From Nocardia mangyaensis (GTDB lineage Bacteria > Actinomycetota > Actinomycetes > Mycobacteriales > Mycobacteriaceae): a stretch of 64,000 nucleotides of DNA. The notes beneath the pieces are model-generated. The model was not told where the DNA came from, made no database searches, and worked only from the letters and a program-made list of their open reading frames with translations. This document shows positions 26,790-36,182 of this stretch, piece after piece. Position numbers and translations under genes: made by a program. Position 1 is the first letter of the stretch. Each line of letters begins with the position of its first letter. The DNA lies in contig NZ_CP018082.1 in NCBI RefSeq assembly GCF_001886715.1, positions 6,758,001-6,822,000 of the forward strand, given 5' to 3'.

Positions 26790-26900
26790 TCAGTTGCCCG
26801 AGCCCTGCACCGAACCGGTGCTCAGCGAGCTGGTGAGAAGGCCCAACAGCAGGGCGAGAATGTTGCCGTCGCTGTCGTTGTCAGTGATGTTGTAAAGCAT
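26790..26900 (-). CDS. Small ORF, 36-aa peptide
   Basis: ATG at 26900 with GGAG seven bases upstream; product begins MLYNITDNDSDGN, has a hydrophobic centre (ILALLLGLLTSSL) and ends STGSVQGSGN. The charged-acidic head, short apolar helix and Gly/Ser tail recall small membrane-active or secreted peptides of actinomycetes. It is followed by the TetR operator and tetR on the same strand. I do not recognise the family. The ribosome site and lack of any other gene in this ~540-base interval support it being real. Confidence 0.5.
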   Translation of the reverse strand: MLYNITDNDSDGNILALLLGLLTSSLSTGSVQGSGN

Positions 26901-27227
26901 GTGCCACTCCAGATTTTGCTGCTCTGTGACGTCGTCGTCACCGGCCATTTGCCGTCTCGGACGATACCGAGGCAAATGTGAACAGGGAGTGTTTTACAGG
27001 AATTCCCTAGAACTTTTTTGGTCCGGTCGCGAGGAACCCCCGCCGCGCGACCGCCGCCGCCGCCTCGATGTCGGAACACAGGACCGTCCACCGAAAATTA
27101 TTCGGGCGCACTCATTTTGGACAGCGTTCGGAGCATCGTGAAAGAATCCGACCACGGGCGGAGGATCGGGGGATCACCAGTGCTTATGCTGAGCGCAACC
27201 GACCGTCACACATATCTGGAGGCACCG
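26901..27227. other. Intergenic region (327 bases) between the small ORF and the SRPBCC gene
   Basis: Less GC-rich than the surroundings, with T- and A-runs (for example at 27011-27016). It should hold divergent promoters for the small ORF/tetR and the SRPBCC gene. An imperfect dyad (TTTGCC...GGCAAA, 26947-26975) is present. No convincing gene. Confidence 0.55.
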
Positions 27228-27680
27228 TTGCCCAACAATCTCGAAGCCAGCATCGATATCGCCGCCGCGCCGGAGAAGGTGTGGTCGGTATTGGCCGACC
27301 TGCGACGGATGCCCGAGTTCAGCCCGACCACCTGGAAGGTGCTCGCCCTCGGTGGCGTCCGGGTCGGTACGTTCACCGTCAATGTCAACAAGGACGGCTG
27401 GCGGGTCTGGCCGACCTCCTCGCGCATCGTCGCCTTCGAGCCCAACAAGACCCTCGCCTTCCGGATGAACGAGAACCGGACCGTGTGGCGCTACGAACTC
27501 ACCGCGACCGCGCAGGGCACCCGCGTGGTCGAGACCCGCGTCGTCGACCCCAAGGGCATCCCCGCGCCGGTGCGCGCGATGATCAACACCGCCATGGGCA
27601 ACGAGCAGGAGTTCGAGGCCGCGCTCGTCGCCGGAATGCAGGAGACCCTCGCTCGGGTGAAGACCGCCGCCGAGCGCTAG
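27228..27680 (+). CDS. SRPBCC (START-like) family protein
   Basis: 150 aa, one helix-grip domain: begins ASIDIAAAPEKVWSVLADLRR, continues FEPNKTLAFRM and ends with the long C-terminal helix (NEQEFEAALVAGMQETLAR). Such domains bind hydrophobic ligands or act as polyketide cyclases; no specific function is evident. The TTG at 27228 is chosen because GGAGG sits exactly five bases upstream (27218-27222); in-frame upstream ATGs lack a ribosome site. A strong terminator follows. Confidence 0.8.
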   Translation: MPNNLEASIDIAAAPEKVWSVLADLRRMPEFSPTTWKVLALGGVRVGTFTVNVNKDGWRVWPTSSRIVAFEPNKTLAFRMNENRTVWRYELTATAQGTRVVETRVVDPKGIPAPVRAMINTAMGNEQEFEAALVAGMQETLARVKTAAER

Positions 27681-27693
27681 TCGTTCGTTCTTC

Positions 27694-27728
27694 CCGAGCG
27701 CCCGCCGGACCTTCCGGCGGGCGCTCGG
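27694..27728 (+). terminator. Terminator after the SRPBCC gene
   Basis: A perfect 16-base-pair GC stem (arms 27694-27709 and 27713-27728), 3-base loop, 13 bases after the stop. No T-run, as is common in this GC range; it also lies downstream of the convergent hydrolase gene. Confidence 0.85.
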
Positions 27729-27814
27729 CGTTGCAGGCTGGGCGCGGATCTCGTCGAGCGGCACGACCATCCGATGGCGAGACGCCGGGGCCGTTCGGGG
27801 CGGACGGATTCCGA

Positions 27815-28591
27815 TCAGTCGCGCAGGAATTCCCGCAGTACCGTGACGAATTCGTCGGGCTGCTCGACCTGTGGCGCGTGGCCCGCGTGCTCGACGAGGT
27901 GAACGCGCGCGCCCGCCGCGGCGAAGCGGGACAGGGTTTCGGTGCTGTCGTAGAGCTGGTCGTGGCGGCCGTGCACGGCCAGGACCGGTAGGTCGAGGGC
28001 GGCCACCCGGGCATCGAGCGGGTCGACGGCGAGGTCGGCGGCGCGCGCGCCGACCGCGTAGGCCAGGCCGGCGGGGGCCGCGGAACGGAAATCGCGCACC
28101 ACCGCCTCGGCCAAGCCGGGCGCGGAACTCCAGCGGAAGCGCGGGGCGAACACGGCGCGGTTGGCGAGGCGGATCACGAGTCCGGGAGTCCAGCGCTGGG
28201 CCAGCCGGACCGACCACGGCCGGACCACCCAGCGCGCGGCGGACGGGATGCTCGCGGCCCGGTAGTCGGGCGCCTGGCCGACCACCACCACCCTGGCCAC
28301 CCGCGCCGAGCGGGCCGCCACGGCAAGCGCGAGTTCCGCGCCGAAGGAATGGCCGACGATCGCCACCCCGGTCAGCGCGAGCTCGTCGAGCAGCTCGATG
28401 ATCGGCGTCGCCCTGGACTCGGCACCGAAATCGGCGGTGCGCGCGCCCTGTTCGTGGACATCCACCCGGATCACCCGGTACGCACCGGTCAGCCGCTCGG
28501 CCACCCCGGCGAACCAGTCGACCGAACCCGGGATGCCGTGGACGAACACGATCGCCGGGCCGGTTCGCAGGCCCTCGTCCAGAAACTCCAC
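27815..28591 (-). CDS. Alpha/beta hydrolase
   Basis: About 258 aa. Oxyanion motif FVHGIPGSVDW, nucleophile elbow GHSFGAE, acid in VHGRHDQLYDS and catalytic His in VEHAGHAPQVEQPDEF: a complete triad of the epoxide-hydrolase/haloperoxidase type, without evidence for a particular substrate. The start is uncertain: GTG 28591 (VEFLDEG) is where similarity begins, but it lacks a ribosome site and the frame stays open to 28789. Divergent from the next gene. Confidence 0.78.
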   Translation of the reverse strand: MEFLDEGLRTGPAIVFVHGIPGSVDWFAGVAERLTGAYRVIRVDVHEQGARTADFGAESRATPIIELLDELALTGVAIVGHSFGAELALAVAARSARVARVVVVGQAPDYRAASIPSAARWVVRPWSVRLAQRWTPGLVIRLANRAVFAPRFRWSSAPGLAEAVVRDFRSAAPAGLAYAVGARAADLAVDPLDARVAALDLPVLAVHGRHDQLYDSTETLSRFAAAGARVHLVEHAGHAPQVEQPDEFVTVLREFLRD

Positions 28592-28742
28592 CCAGTCAGC
28601 GTATCCACGCCGCCGCCGCCAACTCGCTTCCCGGCCGGTCGGCGCACGGATTCGCGCTGCTCGGATTGCCGCATTGCGGTGGCGATTTCCCCTCGGTTCG
28701 CATACGCTTCGCCGCGGATGAAAAAGCCTCATGGAGGGACGA

Positions 28743-29543
28743 GTGATCACTCCGAACAGGCCGGAGGACGCGACCGAAGCCCGGCACACCGTGCCGTTGA
28801 CCCAACTGATACACCTGATGGCGGAGTATCAGCATCTCGGCGCGCACCGTGACACCTTCCTCGCCACCCCGGCCGACGACACCTTCGTGCGTGGCTGCGG
28901 CATCGTCGCGGGCACCATCGCCGTCATCGGCGTGATCTGTACTGCCGTCGGCGCATGGCAGGGCGGCGTCTCACTGCTGGCCCTCGCCGCGCTCCCGGTG
29001 CTGCTGGCGTTGCGGCGCGGCGTGATCAACCGGCAGAACCGCGCCGCGCGCATCGACCTGTTCGACCACGGTGTCACCGTGTATCGCTCCGGTCAGCGGG
29101 TCGCCGGATTCCGCTGGGACAGCACCGAAGTGCGCCAGGAGACCATCCCCTTCCACGACACCGTCGCGGTCACCTACCTGCTGCAGCTGACCGGCCCCGG
29201 CGGCGTCGAGGCCACCCTCGACGAAGAGGGTTTCGCCCGCGCCCGCGAATGGGCCCGCGCCATCCAATCGGCCATCACCGCGACCCAGCTCCCCGCCGCC
29301 GTCGCCACCATCGACAACGGTGACACCGTGACCTTCGGCGAACTGTCCCTCTCCCTGGACGCCCTCACCTTCCGCGCCGAATCCTTCCGCTGGGAGAACA
29401 TCCACCTCATCGACGCCCGCAGCGGCCACATCCGCATCAAGACCGCGGGCACCTGGCGCTCCCTCACCCCGGTCAGCACCATCCCCAACTTCTACATCTT
29501 CAACGAACTCGCCGAGAGGTTGCGCCTGACCCCGGTGGGCTAG
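28743..29543 (+). CDS. Uncharacterised membrane protein with PH-like domains
   Basis: 266 aa. The first ~50 residues are cytoplasmic; two close transmembrane helices (residues ~52-72 and ~75-92, GIVAGTIAVIGVICTAVG and SLLALAALPVLLAL) are followed by a soluble ~170-residue region. That region has an ARIDLFDHGVTVYRSGQRV strand pattern and a second ENIHLIDARSGHIRIKTAG repeat, like two PH-like or bPH-type halves; the layout resembles DUF6585-type proteins, though I am not certain. The GTG at 28743 has GGAGGGA 5 bases upstream. Confidence 0.65.
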   Translation: MITPNRPEDATEARHTVPLTQLIHLMAEYQHLGAHRDTFLATPADDTFVRGCGIVAGTIAVIGVICTAVGAWQGGVSLLALAALPVLLALRRGVINRQNRAARIDLFDHGVTVYRSGQRVAGFRWDSTEVRQETIPFHDTVAVTYLLQLTGPGGVEATLDEEGFARAREWARAIQSAITATQLPAAVATIDNGDTVTFGELSLSLDALTFRAESFRWENIHLIDARSGHIRIKTAGTWRSLTPVSTIPNFYIFNELAERLRLTPVG

Positions 29544-29824
29544 CGATCCCTTCGGCGAATGGACCGCGCAGCTCACGGATGCAGTCGGGGCGGGCCTCGG
29601 CAGGCAGCCATGTAAGCCACGGCAGTTCCTCGGCGAACACTTCCTCCACGAGAGGGCGATTCGCCCTTCGCGATGATCGCGAGTGAGCGCGCCGCGAGGC
29701 TCAGTCCCTTGACCATCGCGTCGAAACGCTCTGACCGCATCAGCACGAGGTTCTCAGCATCGCGACGTTCGAGGATGACCTCCGCATCGGCAAGGGCGGG
29801 AAACACACTGGCTTTGCACGCCAC
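29544..29824 (-). pseudogene. Remnant of a Phd/prevent-host-death-type antitoxin gene, frameshifted
   Basis: Reading the minus strand from ~29824: FPALADAEVILERRDAENLV, then LMRSERFDAMVKGLSLAARS, the pattern of Phd-like antitoxins of actinobacteria. After KGESPS (about 29650) the frame loses sense, while the +1 frame continues plausibly as VEEVFAEELPWLTWLPAEAR then PDCIRELRG. The N-terminus is missing too: its start would lie within the groEL terminator hairpin. No toxin gene is adjacent. Truncation plus one frameshift imply a decaying gene. Identification is by pattern only. Confidence 0.5.
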
Positions 29825-29826
29825 GA

Positions 29827-29862
29827 CGAAGGCCGGTCCACTCGGAAGTGGACCGGCCTTCG
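29827..29862 (-). terminator. Terminator of groEL
   Basis: A perfect 16-base-pair stem (arms 29827-29842 and 29847-29862), 4-base loop, 30 bases past the groEL stop. No long T-run. Confidence 0.85.
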
Positions 29863-29892
29863 GGTCTTGCGGGGGCTAGCTGATCCGGGGGA

Positions 29893-31644
<1,752 letters not shown>

Positions 31645-31658
31645 TCACCGTCCCGACC

Positions 31659-31683
31659 TGGCACTCAACAGACGCGAGTGCCA
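31659..31683 (-). promoter_or_regulatory. CIRCE element 1 (HrcA operator) of groEL
   Basis: TGGCACTC-n9-GAGTGCCA, a perfect inverted repeat with the CIRCE spacing, ~141 bases upstream of the groEL start. Confidence 0.85.
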
Positions 31684-31692
31684 AAGCCATTT

Positions 31693-31719
31693 TTAGCACT
31701 CGACGGGTGAGAGTGCAAG
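31693..31719 (-). promoter_or_regulatory. CIRCE element 2 (HrcA operator) of groEL
   Basis: TTAGCACTC-n9-GAGTGCAAG: the left arm matches the classic CIRCE half exactly and the inner six pairs are perfect. It is 9 bases from element 1, on the side away from groEL. Confidence 0.8.
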
Positions 31720-31760
31720 GTAGCGCCCGGCGAGCAGGGCCGCACCGGGCGCCACCGAGT

Positions 31761-32501
31761 TCAGTCGTCGGCCTGCGGCGAGTTCGCGGCCAGGAACGCC
31801 GAGAGCAGTTCGACCAGATCGGCCTCGACGACCGTCTTCTCCAGCCCGAGCCCACTGAGCACGCCGGTACCGTTCTCCTGCTCGAGCAGCGCCAGCAGGA
31901 TGTGTTCGGTGCCGATGTAGTTGTGGCCGAGGCGAACCGCCTCACGGAAGGTGAGTTCGAGTGCCTTCTTGGTATCGCCGTCGAACGGGATCAGCGCCGG
32001 AATCTCACCCCCGGCGGGCGGCACCGCGGCGTTCGCGGCCTCGCGCACCGCGTCGATGGCGATCCCGCGCGCGATGATCTCCCGCACGGCCAGACCGTCG
32101 GGCTCACTCAGGAGACCGAGAATCAGGTGGGCCGTGCTGATCTCGGAGTTGCCCAGCCCGCGCGCGGACTCCTGCGCGGCCACCACGACCGAGCGGGCCC
32201 GGTCGGTGAACCGGGCGAAGCCCGCCTGCGGGTCCATCGCGGCCGCCGCGTCGCCGGGCTGCTTGGGGACGAATCGCTTCTGCGCGGCCTGCTTGCTGAC
32301 GCCCATGCTGGTGCCGATATCGGTCCAGGAGGCGCCGGCGCGGCGGGCCTGGTCGACGAAATGGCCGATCAGATGGTCGGCCACCTCGTCGAGGCGGCCG
32401 GCGACGACGACGGCGTCGGAGAGCTGGTCGAGGACATTGCCGGGGCGGGCCTTCTTGATGCCGTCGATCAGATCGTCGAGGCGGACATTCGGGAGGTTCA
32501 T
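31761..32501 (-). CDS. Clp N-terminal-domain protein with helix-turn-helix (possible autoregulator)
   Basis: 246 aa, no ATPase domain. Residues ~1-80 form a helical DNA-binding-like region (QARRAGASWTDIGTSMGVSK then QAAQKRF, a helix-turn-helix). Residues ~90-240 hold two Clp-N repeats (ARSVVVAAQESARGLGNSEI; LRLGHNYIGTEHILLALL-type second repeat). Clp-N domains bind adaptors or misfolded proteins. It sits directly upstream of groEL on the same strand. The ATG at 32501 is inside a 13-base-arm palindrome and at the expected start of a leaderless transcript, so the HTH may bind there. Family function is, to my knowledge, not established. Confidence 0.82.
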   Translation of the reverse strand: MNLPNVRLDDLIDGIKKARPGNVLDQLSDAVVVAGRLDEVADHLIGHFVDQARRAGASWTDIGTSMGVSKQAAQKRFVPKQPGDAAAAMDPQAGFARFTDRARSVVVAAQESARGLGNSEISTAHLILGLLSEPDGLAVREIIARGIAIDAVREAANAAVPPAGGEIPALIPFDGDTKKALELTFREAVRLGHNYIGTEHILLALLEQENGTGVLSGLGLEKTVVEADLVELLSAFLAANSPQADD

Positions 32502-32556
32502 GCGTCAACCATAGGTTGACGCATGACGCATCGTCAACCATCAGTTGACGATGCGT
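32498..32556 (-). promoter_or_regulatory. Two-palindrome leaderless promoter of the Clp-N/HTH gene
   Basis: Palindrome 1: arms 32498-32510 and 32514-32526 (13 bases each, 3-base centre). Palindrome 2: arms 32526-32538 and 32544-32556 (13 bases, 5-base centre). Both are perfect and share the core GTCAAC/GTTGAC. On the minus strand TTGACG, an 18-base gap and TATGGT form -35 and -10 boxes that end six bases before the ATG at 32501, so the mRNA should be leaderless and its promoter wholly inside the operators. Confidence 0.75.
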
Positions 32557-32573
32557 GGTGGCACAGTGTTCCC

Positions 32574-33830
32574 ATGGGGAGACTTCATCGTGGGGGCCGG
32601 TGGGCGCTGGGCGCCGTCGGTATGGTCGTGACGCTGGCGTTCGTGCTCGCGGCGGCCAGATTCCTGTGGCCACAACCCGGAATCGAGGCCCAGCCCGGCG
32701 CCACCGAACGACAGCTGGCCTTTGTGCGCGCCGCGCTCGACGACGGTGCCGATACCGCCGCGCAACGCCAGTTTCCAGAGGGTCATCTGTTCCTGAACGC
32801 GCTGTACGGAATCGCCTGGGTCCAGGCCGCGCATACGGACCCACAGCTTCGCGAGGAGGCGCTTCGCGAAGCCCGTTGGGCGCTGGACAGAATGGAATCC
32901 GAGGAAGGCAAGGCGGTGTTCAGCGCCGAGTTGCAGCCTGCCCATGGCGTGTTCTGGGCCGGGTGGACGAACTGGTTGCGTGGCGCGATCCTGTCGCTGG
33001 ACGCGACGGACTCGGCTGAGGTACAGCGCTTCTCCGAGCACAGCACAGCGCTCGCCCAGGCGTTCACCGAAGCGAGAACCCCGTTCCTGCAGGCGTATCC
33101 AGGTCAGGCGTGGCCGGTCGACTCCACGGTGGCCATCGCCTCGCTGCGTCTGCACGATCACCTGCTCGGCAATCGATTCACGCGGGTCACCGACCGGTGG
33201 GTCGCACAGGTCCAGGAGCGGCTGGACCCGGCGACCAACCTGATCCCCCACCAGGTTTCGCCACAGGACGGGTCGCCGCGCACCGGCGCCCGGGCGACCT
33301 CGCAAGCGATGATCCACCGCTTCCTACCCGAGATCGACCCGGCGTTCGCCGCTGCGCAGTACGCCCGCTATCGCGACCTGTTCGTCGCGTATCCGGGCGG
33401 ATTCGGACCCGCGGTGCGCGAGTATCCGCACGGCGTCGACGGCCGCGGTGATGTCGACTCCGGACCGCTCGTCGCGGGAGTCAGCCTGTCCGCCACCGTG
33501 GTCGGGCTCGGTGCCGCGCGGGTCAACGGTGACGGCGAACTGGCCGCCGCGATCGGTGCCGAAGGTGAACTGCTCGGCCTGCCCATCAGCCTCCCCGGCA
33601 CCAAGCGGTACGCGTTCGGAGCGCTGCCGATCGGAGACGCGTTCGTCGTGTGGTCCTCGACCGCTCGCCTGTTGACCGCGACCCACTCGCCAATCGAGCA
33701 TGACCTGCGCTGGTGGTGGCGCCTGCCGTGGCTCATCGGGATCGGCCTCCTCGCCCTCGCACCGTGGACGCCCGCACTCCTCACCCGCCTACGCCGACAC
33801 GCACCCGGACAACTCCCCACCCCCGACTGA
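32574..33830 (+). CDS. Uncharacterised membrane-anchored alpha-helical protein
   Basis: 418 aa. One N-terminal transmembrane helix (residues ~10-30), a ~340-residue soluble helical region with repeated Trp/Asp/His motifs (FWAGWTNWLRG, WPVDSTVAIASLRLHDHLL, DVDSGPLVAGVSLSATVVGLG) and a C-terminal helix (WWWRLPWLIGIGLLALAPW). The soluble part looks like an (alpha/alpha)-barrel as in some isomerases or glycan enzymes; I do not recognise the family. It diverges from the Clp-N/HTH gene across the palindromic promoter and may share its control. ATG 32574 is used; ATG 32523, inside the palindrome, is possible. Confidence 0.7.
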   Translation: MGRLHRGGRWALGAVGMVVTLAFVLAAARFLWPQPGIEAQPGATERQLAFVRAALDDGADTAAQRQFPEGHLFLNALYGIAWVQAAHTDPQLREEALREARWALDRMESEEGKAVFSAELQPAHGVFWAGWTNWLRGAILSLDATDSAEVQRFSEHSTALAQAFTEARTPFLQAYPGQAWPVDSTVAIASLRLHDHLLGNRFTRVTDRWVAQVQERLDPATNLIPHQVSPQDGSPRTGARATSQAMIHRFLPEIDPAFAAAQYARYRDLFVAYPGGFGPAVREYPHGVDGRGDVDSGPLVAGVSLSATVVGLGAARVNGDGELAAAIGAEGELLGLPISLPGTKRYAFGALPIGDAFVVWSSTARLLTATHSPIEHDLRWWWRLPWLIGIGLLALAPWTPALLTRLRRHAPGQLPTPD

Positions 33831-33833
33831 ACA

Positions 33834-33900
33834 GTTGATCACCAGGCACTGGTGGCGTTCGCCTCTCGGCCGATACTTACCTGGGAGCCTGGTGATCAAC
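33834..33900. repeat. Inverted repeat with 14-base arms between convergent genes
   Basis: Arms GTTGATCACCAGGC (33834-33847) and GCCTGGTGATCAAC (33887-33900), perfect, 39-base spacer. It lies between convergent genes (stops at 33830 and 33967), so it may be a bidirectional terminator; long arms with a wide spacer are also seen at the ends of small decayed elements. Confidence 0.7.
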
Positions 33901-33966
33901 GGTCCAACTCCCGTCATGGCGAGTCGGCGTCCGCACCGCGCGTCGGAGTCGTGCCGCGCTGTCCGA

Positions 33967-35166
33967 TCAGCGCATCCTGACCGATATTCCGGCGCCGCGC
34001 ACGACCAGCTCCTTGACCCATGCCCCGGTCCGACCGGTCAGTACCCGGGCGCCCGGGGTGTCGTCGGGCTGGAGGATCTGGATGACGGCGTCGCGGCGGC
34101 CGAGGCTGATGCACTGCAGGTAGTAGCGGAACTTCATCGGCTCCGGTTCGTGGCCGCGCGCTCGCGCGATGATCGCGGTGGCGACATAGCCGCCGGCGGG
34201 AATAGCTGTCGCGCAAGCCATTCGGAGCTCACGGTCACCGGGACCCGCCATCAGGGCAGCGTCGCCCGCGGCGTAGATGTCGGGGTGCGAGAGGGAGCGC
34301 AGCGTGGCGTCGGTGCGGACGCGGCCGAGGTCGTCGACCGCGAGACCGGCGCGCCGGGCGAGGTCGGGGACGGTGAAACCGGCGGTCCACACGGTGGTCA
34401 CGGCGGGAATGGTGGTGCCGTCGGCGAGACGGACGCCATCGGGCAGCACCTCGACCACCTTGGCGTCGGCCCGGATGTCGACGCCGAGCCGGGTCAGCGT
34501 GGCGCGGATGCTGTCGACCGCCCGCGGGGACAGCCAGGCACCCGGTTCGTTCGCGCTGATCAGTGTGACCGGTGAATCCGGCTGCGCCTCCGCCAGTTCC
34601 GCGGCGAGCTCGATCCCCGTCGCACCCGCGCCCACCACGACCACCGGCCCGGCGGGCACGGCACGGACCTCCTCGGGTGTCGCGACCGAGCGGGCGTGCT
34701 CAGCGACCCCGGGCACACCGCGGCGATCGGCCGCGCTGCCGAGCGCGTAGACGAGGGTGTCGTAGTCGAGAACACGAACCGGCTGATCGAGGCCATGCGC
34801 GTCGGCGCGTCCGTGCGCACTGTCGCGGTCGTTGTCGCGCTCGCCGGACAAGCCGTCGACCGCGTGCTGGGGACCGCTGTCAGTGACCGCCCCGTCCGCC
34901 AGCCGTATCCGCTTGGCGACCGGGTCCAGCTCGACCACCCGTGCCCGCACGAACTCGATACCCTTGCGCTCCAACAGCTCACGCAGGTCCCAGTGTTTGA
35001 TCGACTGCCCGGCTGCCTCCTGATGCAGGCGTACCCGCTCGACGAACTCCGCCCGCGCGTCCACCACGGTGATCGCGGTGTCGCGTGACTTCTTCGCCAA
35101 GCGGCGGGCCGCGGCCAGGCCCGCGTATCCCGCGCCGAGGACGACGATCCGATGCTGCTCGGTCAT
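33967..35166 (-). CDS. NAD(P)/FAD-dependent oxidoreductase (NDH-2-like), probable ECF41 partner
   Basis: 399 aa. FAD motif VVLGAGYAGLAAARRLAKK at the start; second Rossmann motif VVVGAGATGIELAAELAEAQ; FAD motif YAAGDAALMAG near residue 300. Overall type-II NADH dehydrogenase/ferredoxin reductase fold without extra domains. A low-complexity insertion (residues ~107-140, many Asp/His/Arg) is unusual. ATG 35166 with AGGAG 8 bases upstream. It is 82 bases downstream of an ECF41 sigma gene on the same strand; oxidoreductases are a standard partner class for ECF41. Confidence 0.85.
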   Translation of the reverse strand: MTEQHRIVVLGAGYAGLAAARRLAKKSRDTAITVVDARAEFVERVRLHQEAAGQSIKHWDLRELLERKGIEFVRARVVELDPVAKRIRLADGAVTDSGPQHAVDGLSGERDNDRDSAHGRADAHGLDQPVRVLDYDTLVYALGSAADRRGVPGVAEHARSVATPEEVRAVPAGPVVVVGAGATGIELAAELAEAQPDSPVTLISANEPGAWLSPRAVDSIRATLTRLGVDIRADAKVVEVLPDGVRLADGTTIPAVTTVWTAGFTVPDLARRAGLAVDDLGRVRTDATLRSLSHPDIYAAGDAALMAGPGDRELRMACATAIPAGGYVATAIIARARGHEPEPMKFRYYLQCISLGRRDAVIQILQPDDTPGARVLTGRTGAWVKELVVRGAGISVRMR

Positions 35167-35201
35167 GGTGTGGCTCCTCTCGACAATGCCGACACCCACC
35201 A

Positions 35202-35228
35202 GACCGAACAGCCACCGGGTTCCTGACA
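35202..35228 (-). promoter_or_regulatory. Candidate ECF41 promoter of the oxidoreductase gene
   Basis: On the minus strand TGTCAGG, exactly 16 bases, then GGTC. The published ECF41 promoter is TGTCACA-n16-CGTC, so 5 of 7 and 3 of 4 positions match with the right spacing, upstream of the expected target gene. Confidence 0.5.
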
Positions 35229-35248
35229 GCCGCGCGGGGTGATCCGGC

Positions 35249-36139
35249 TCACGCCCGCGCGGCCACCACGAATCCGAGCTTGTCCGGGTTCACCACGATG
35301 CGCACAGTGGCGACCTTGTCCTCGGCATCGACCTCGAAGAACAGCACCGAGCTCGGCACCACGCCGTCCTCGCGCACGAGCAACGCCGGCTCGCCATTGA
35401 TCTCGTCGACGCCGAAGGTGCTCGCCGGGGTGAGGAACCTGGTCAGGCCGACCAGGTAGCGCGCGACATGCTCGGCACCGGTCACCGGGCGCCGGGCCGC
35501 GTTGACCTTGCCGCCGCCGTCGGCCATGGCGACCACGTCGTCGGCGAGCAAGGTGCGCAGGCCGGTGACGTCACCGGTCGCCGCGGCCGCGAGGAACCGG
35601 TCGATCAGCGCACGCGCCTGCTCGGCGGGCACCGCGAACCGCCGCTCACCGGCGCGCACTCGCTGACTCGCGCGGTGCAGGATCTGCTGGGAGTTGGCCT
35701 CGGTGAGGCCGAGCATGGCCGCGATCTCCCCGTGCGGATACCCGAAGGCCTCACGCAGCACGAACACCGCGCGTTCGACCGGATTGAGCCGCTCCAACGC
35801 GGTGAGCAGGGCCAGCGACACCGACTCCCGCGCCTCGACGGTCTCGAGCGGGCCGAGGGCCCCGCCGTCGCCGGTCGGCACGGGTTCGGGCAGCCAGGGG
35901 CCCACATAGCTCTCGCGGCGGGCCCGCGCCGAGACGAGCCAGGTCCGGCACAGGTTCACCGTGACGGTGGTGAGCCACGCTTCCGGATTGTCTATCCCGG
36001 CCCGGTCGGCAGCATCCCACCGCAGGTAGACCTCCTGCACCGCGTCCTCGGCTTCACCCGCCGCCCCCAGCATGCGATAAGCGAGCGCGAACAGCCGCGG
36101 CCGATGCCGCAGGAACTCCCCGACCTCACCGGACTCCAT
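35249..36139 (-). CDS. sigJ: ECF41-group RNA polymerase sigma factor (SigJ-like)
   Basis: 296 aa. Sigma region 2 (residues ~10-75, LFALAYRMLGAAGEAEDAVQ) and region 4 (~115-165, ERAVFVLREAFGYPHGEIAA) are followed by a C-terminal SnoaL-like domain (~180-290). The three ECF41 hallmarks are present: WLPEP in the linker, DGGGKV, and NPDKL near the end. In ECF41 proteins this fused domain replaces a separate anti-sigma factor. It likely directs transcription of the oxidoreductase gene. ATG 36139 with AAGGGGG upstream; the GTG at 36142 is one codon earlier. A dispersed repeat lies upstream. Confidence 0.9.
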   Translation of the reverse strand: MESGEVGEFLRHRPRLFALAYRMLGAAGEAEDAVQEVYLRWDAADRAGIDNPEAWLTTVTVNLCRTWLVSARARRESYVGPWLPEPVPTGDGGALGPLETVEARESVSLALLTALERLNPVERAVFVLREAFGYPHGEIAAMLGLTEANSQQILHRASQRVRAGERRFAVPAEQARALIDRFLAAAATGDVTGLRTLLADDVVAMADGGGKVNAARRPVTGAEHVARYLVGLTRFLTPASTFGVDEINGEPALLVREDGVVPSSVLFFEVDAEDKVATVRIVVNPDKLGFVVAARA

Positions 36140-36182
36140 CACAACCCCCTTCGCTCAGCCGCCGCACCCGGCCCCACCGTAA

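Noticed and set aside
27005..27020. T-run as an intrinsic terminator in the intergenic region
   Set aside because: Only a short GGAATTCC dyad precedes it and no gene ends there.
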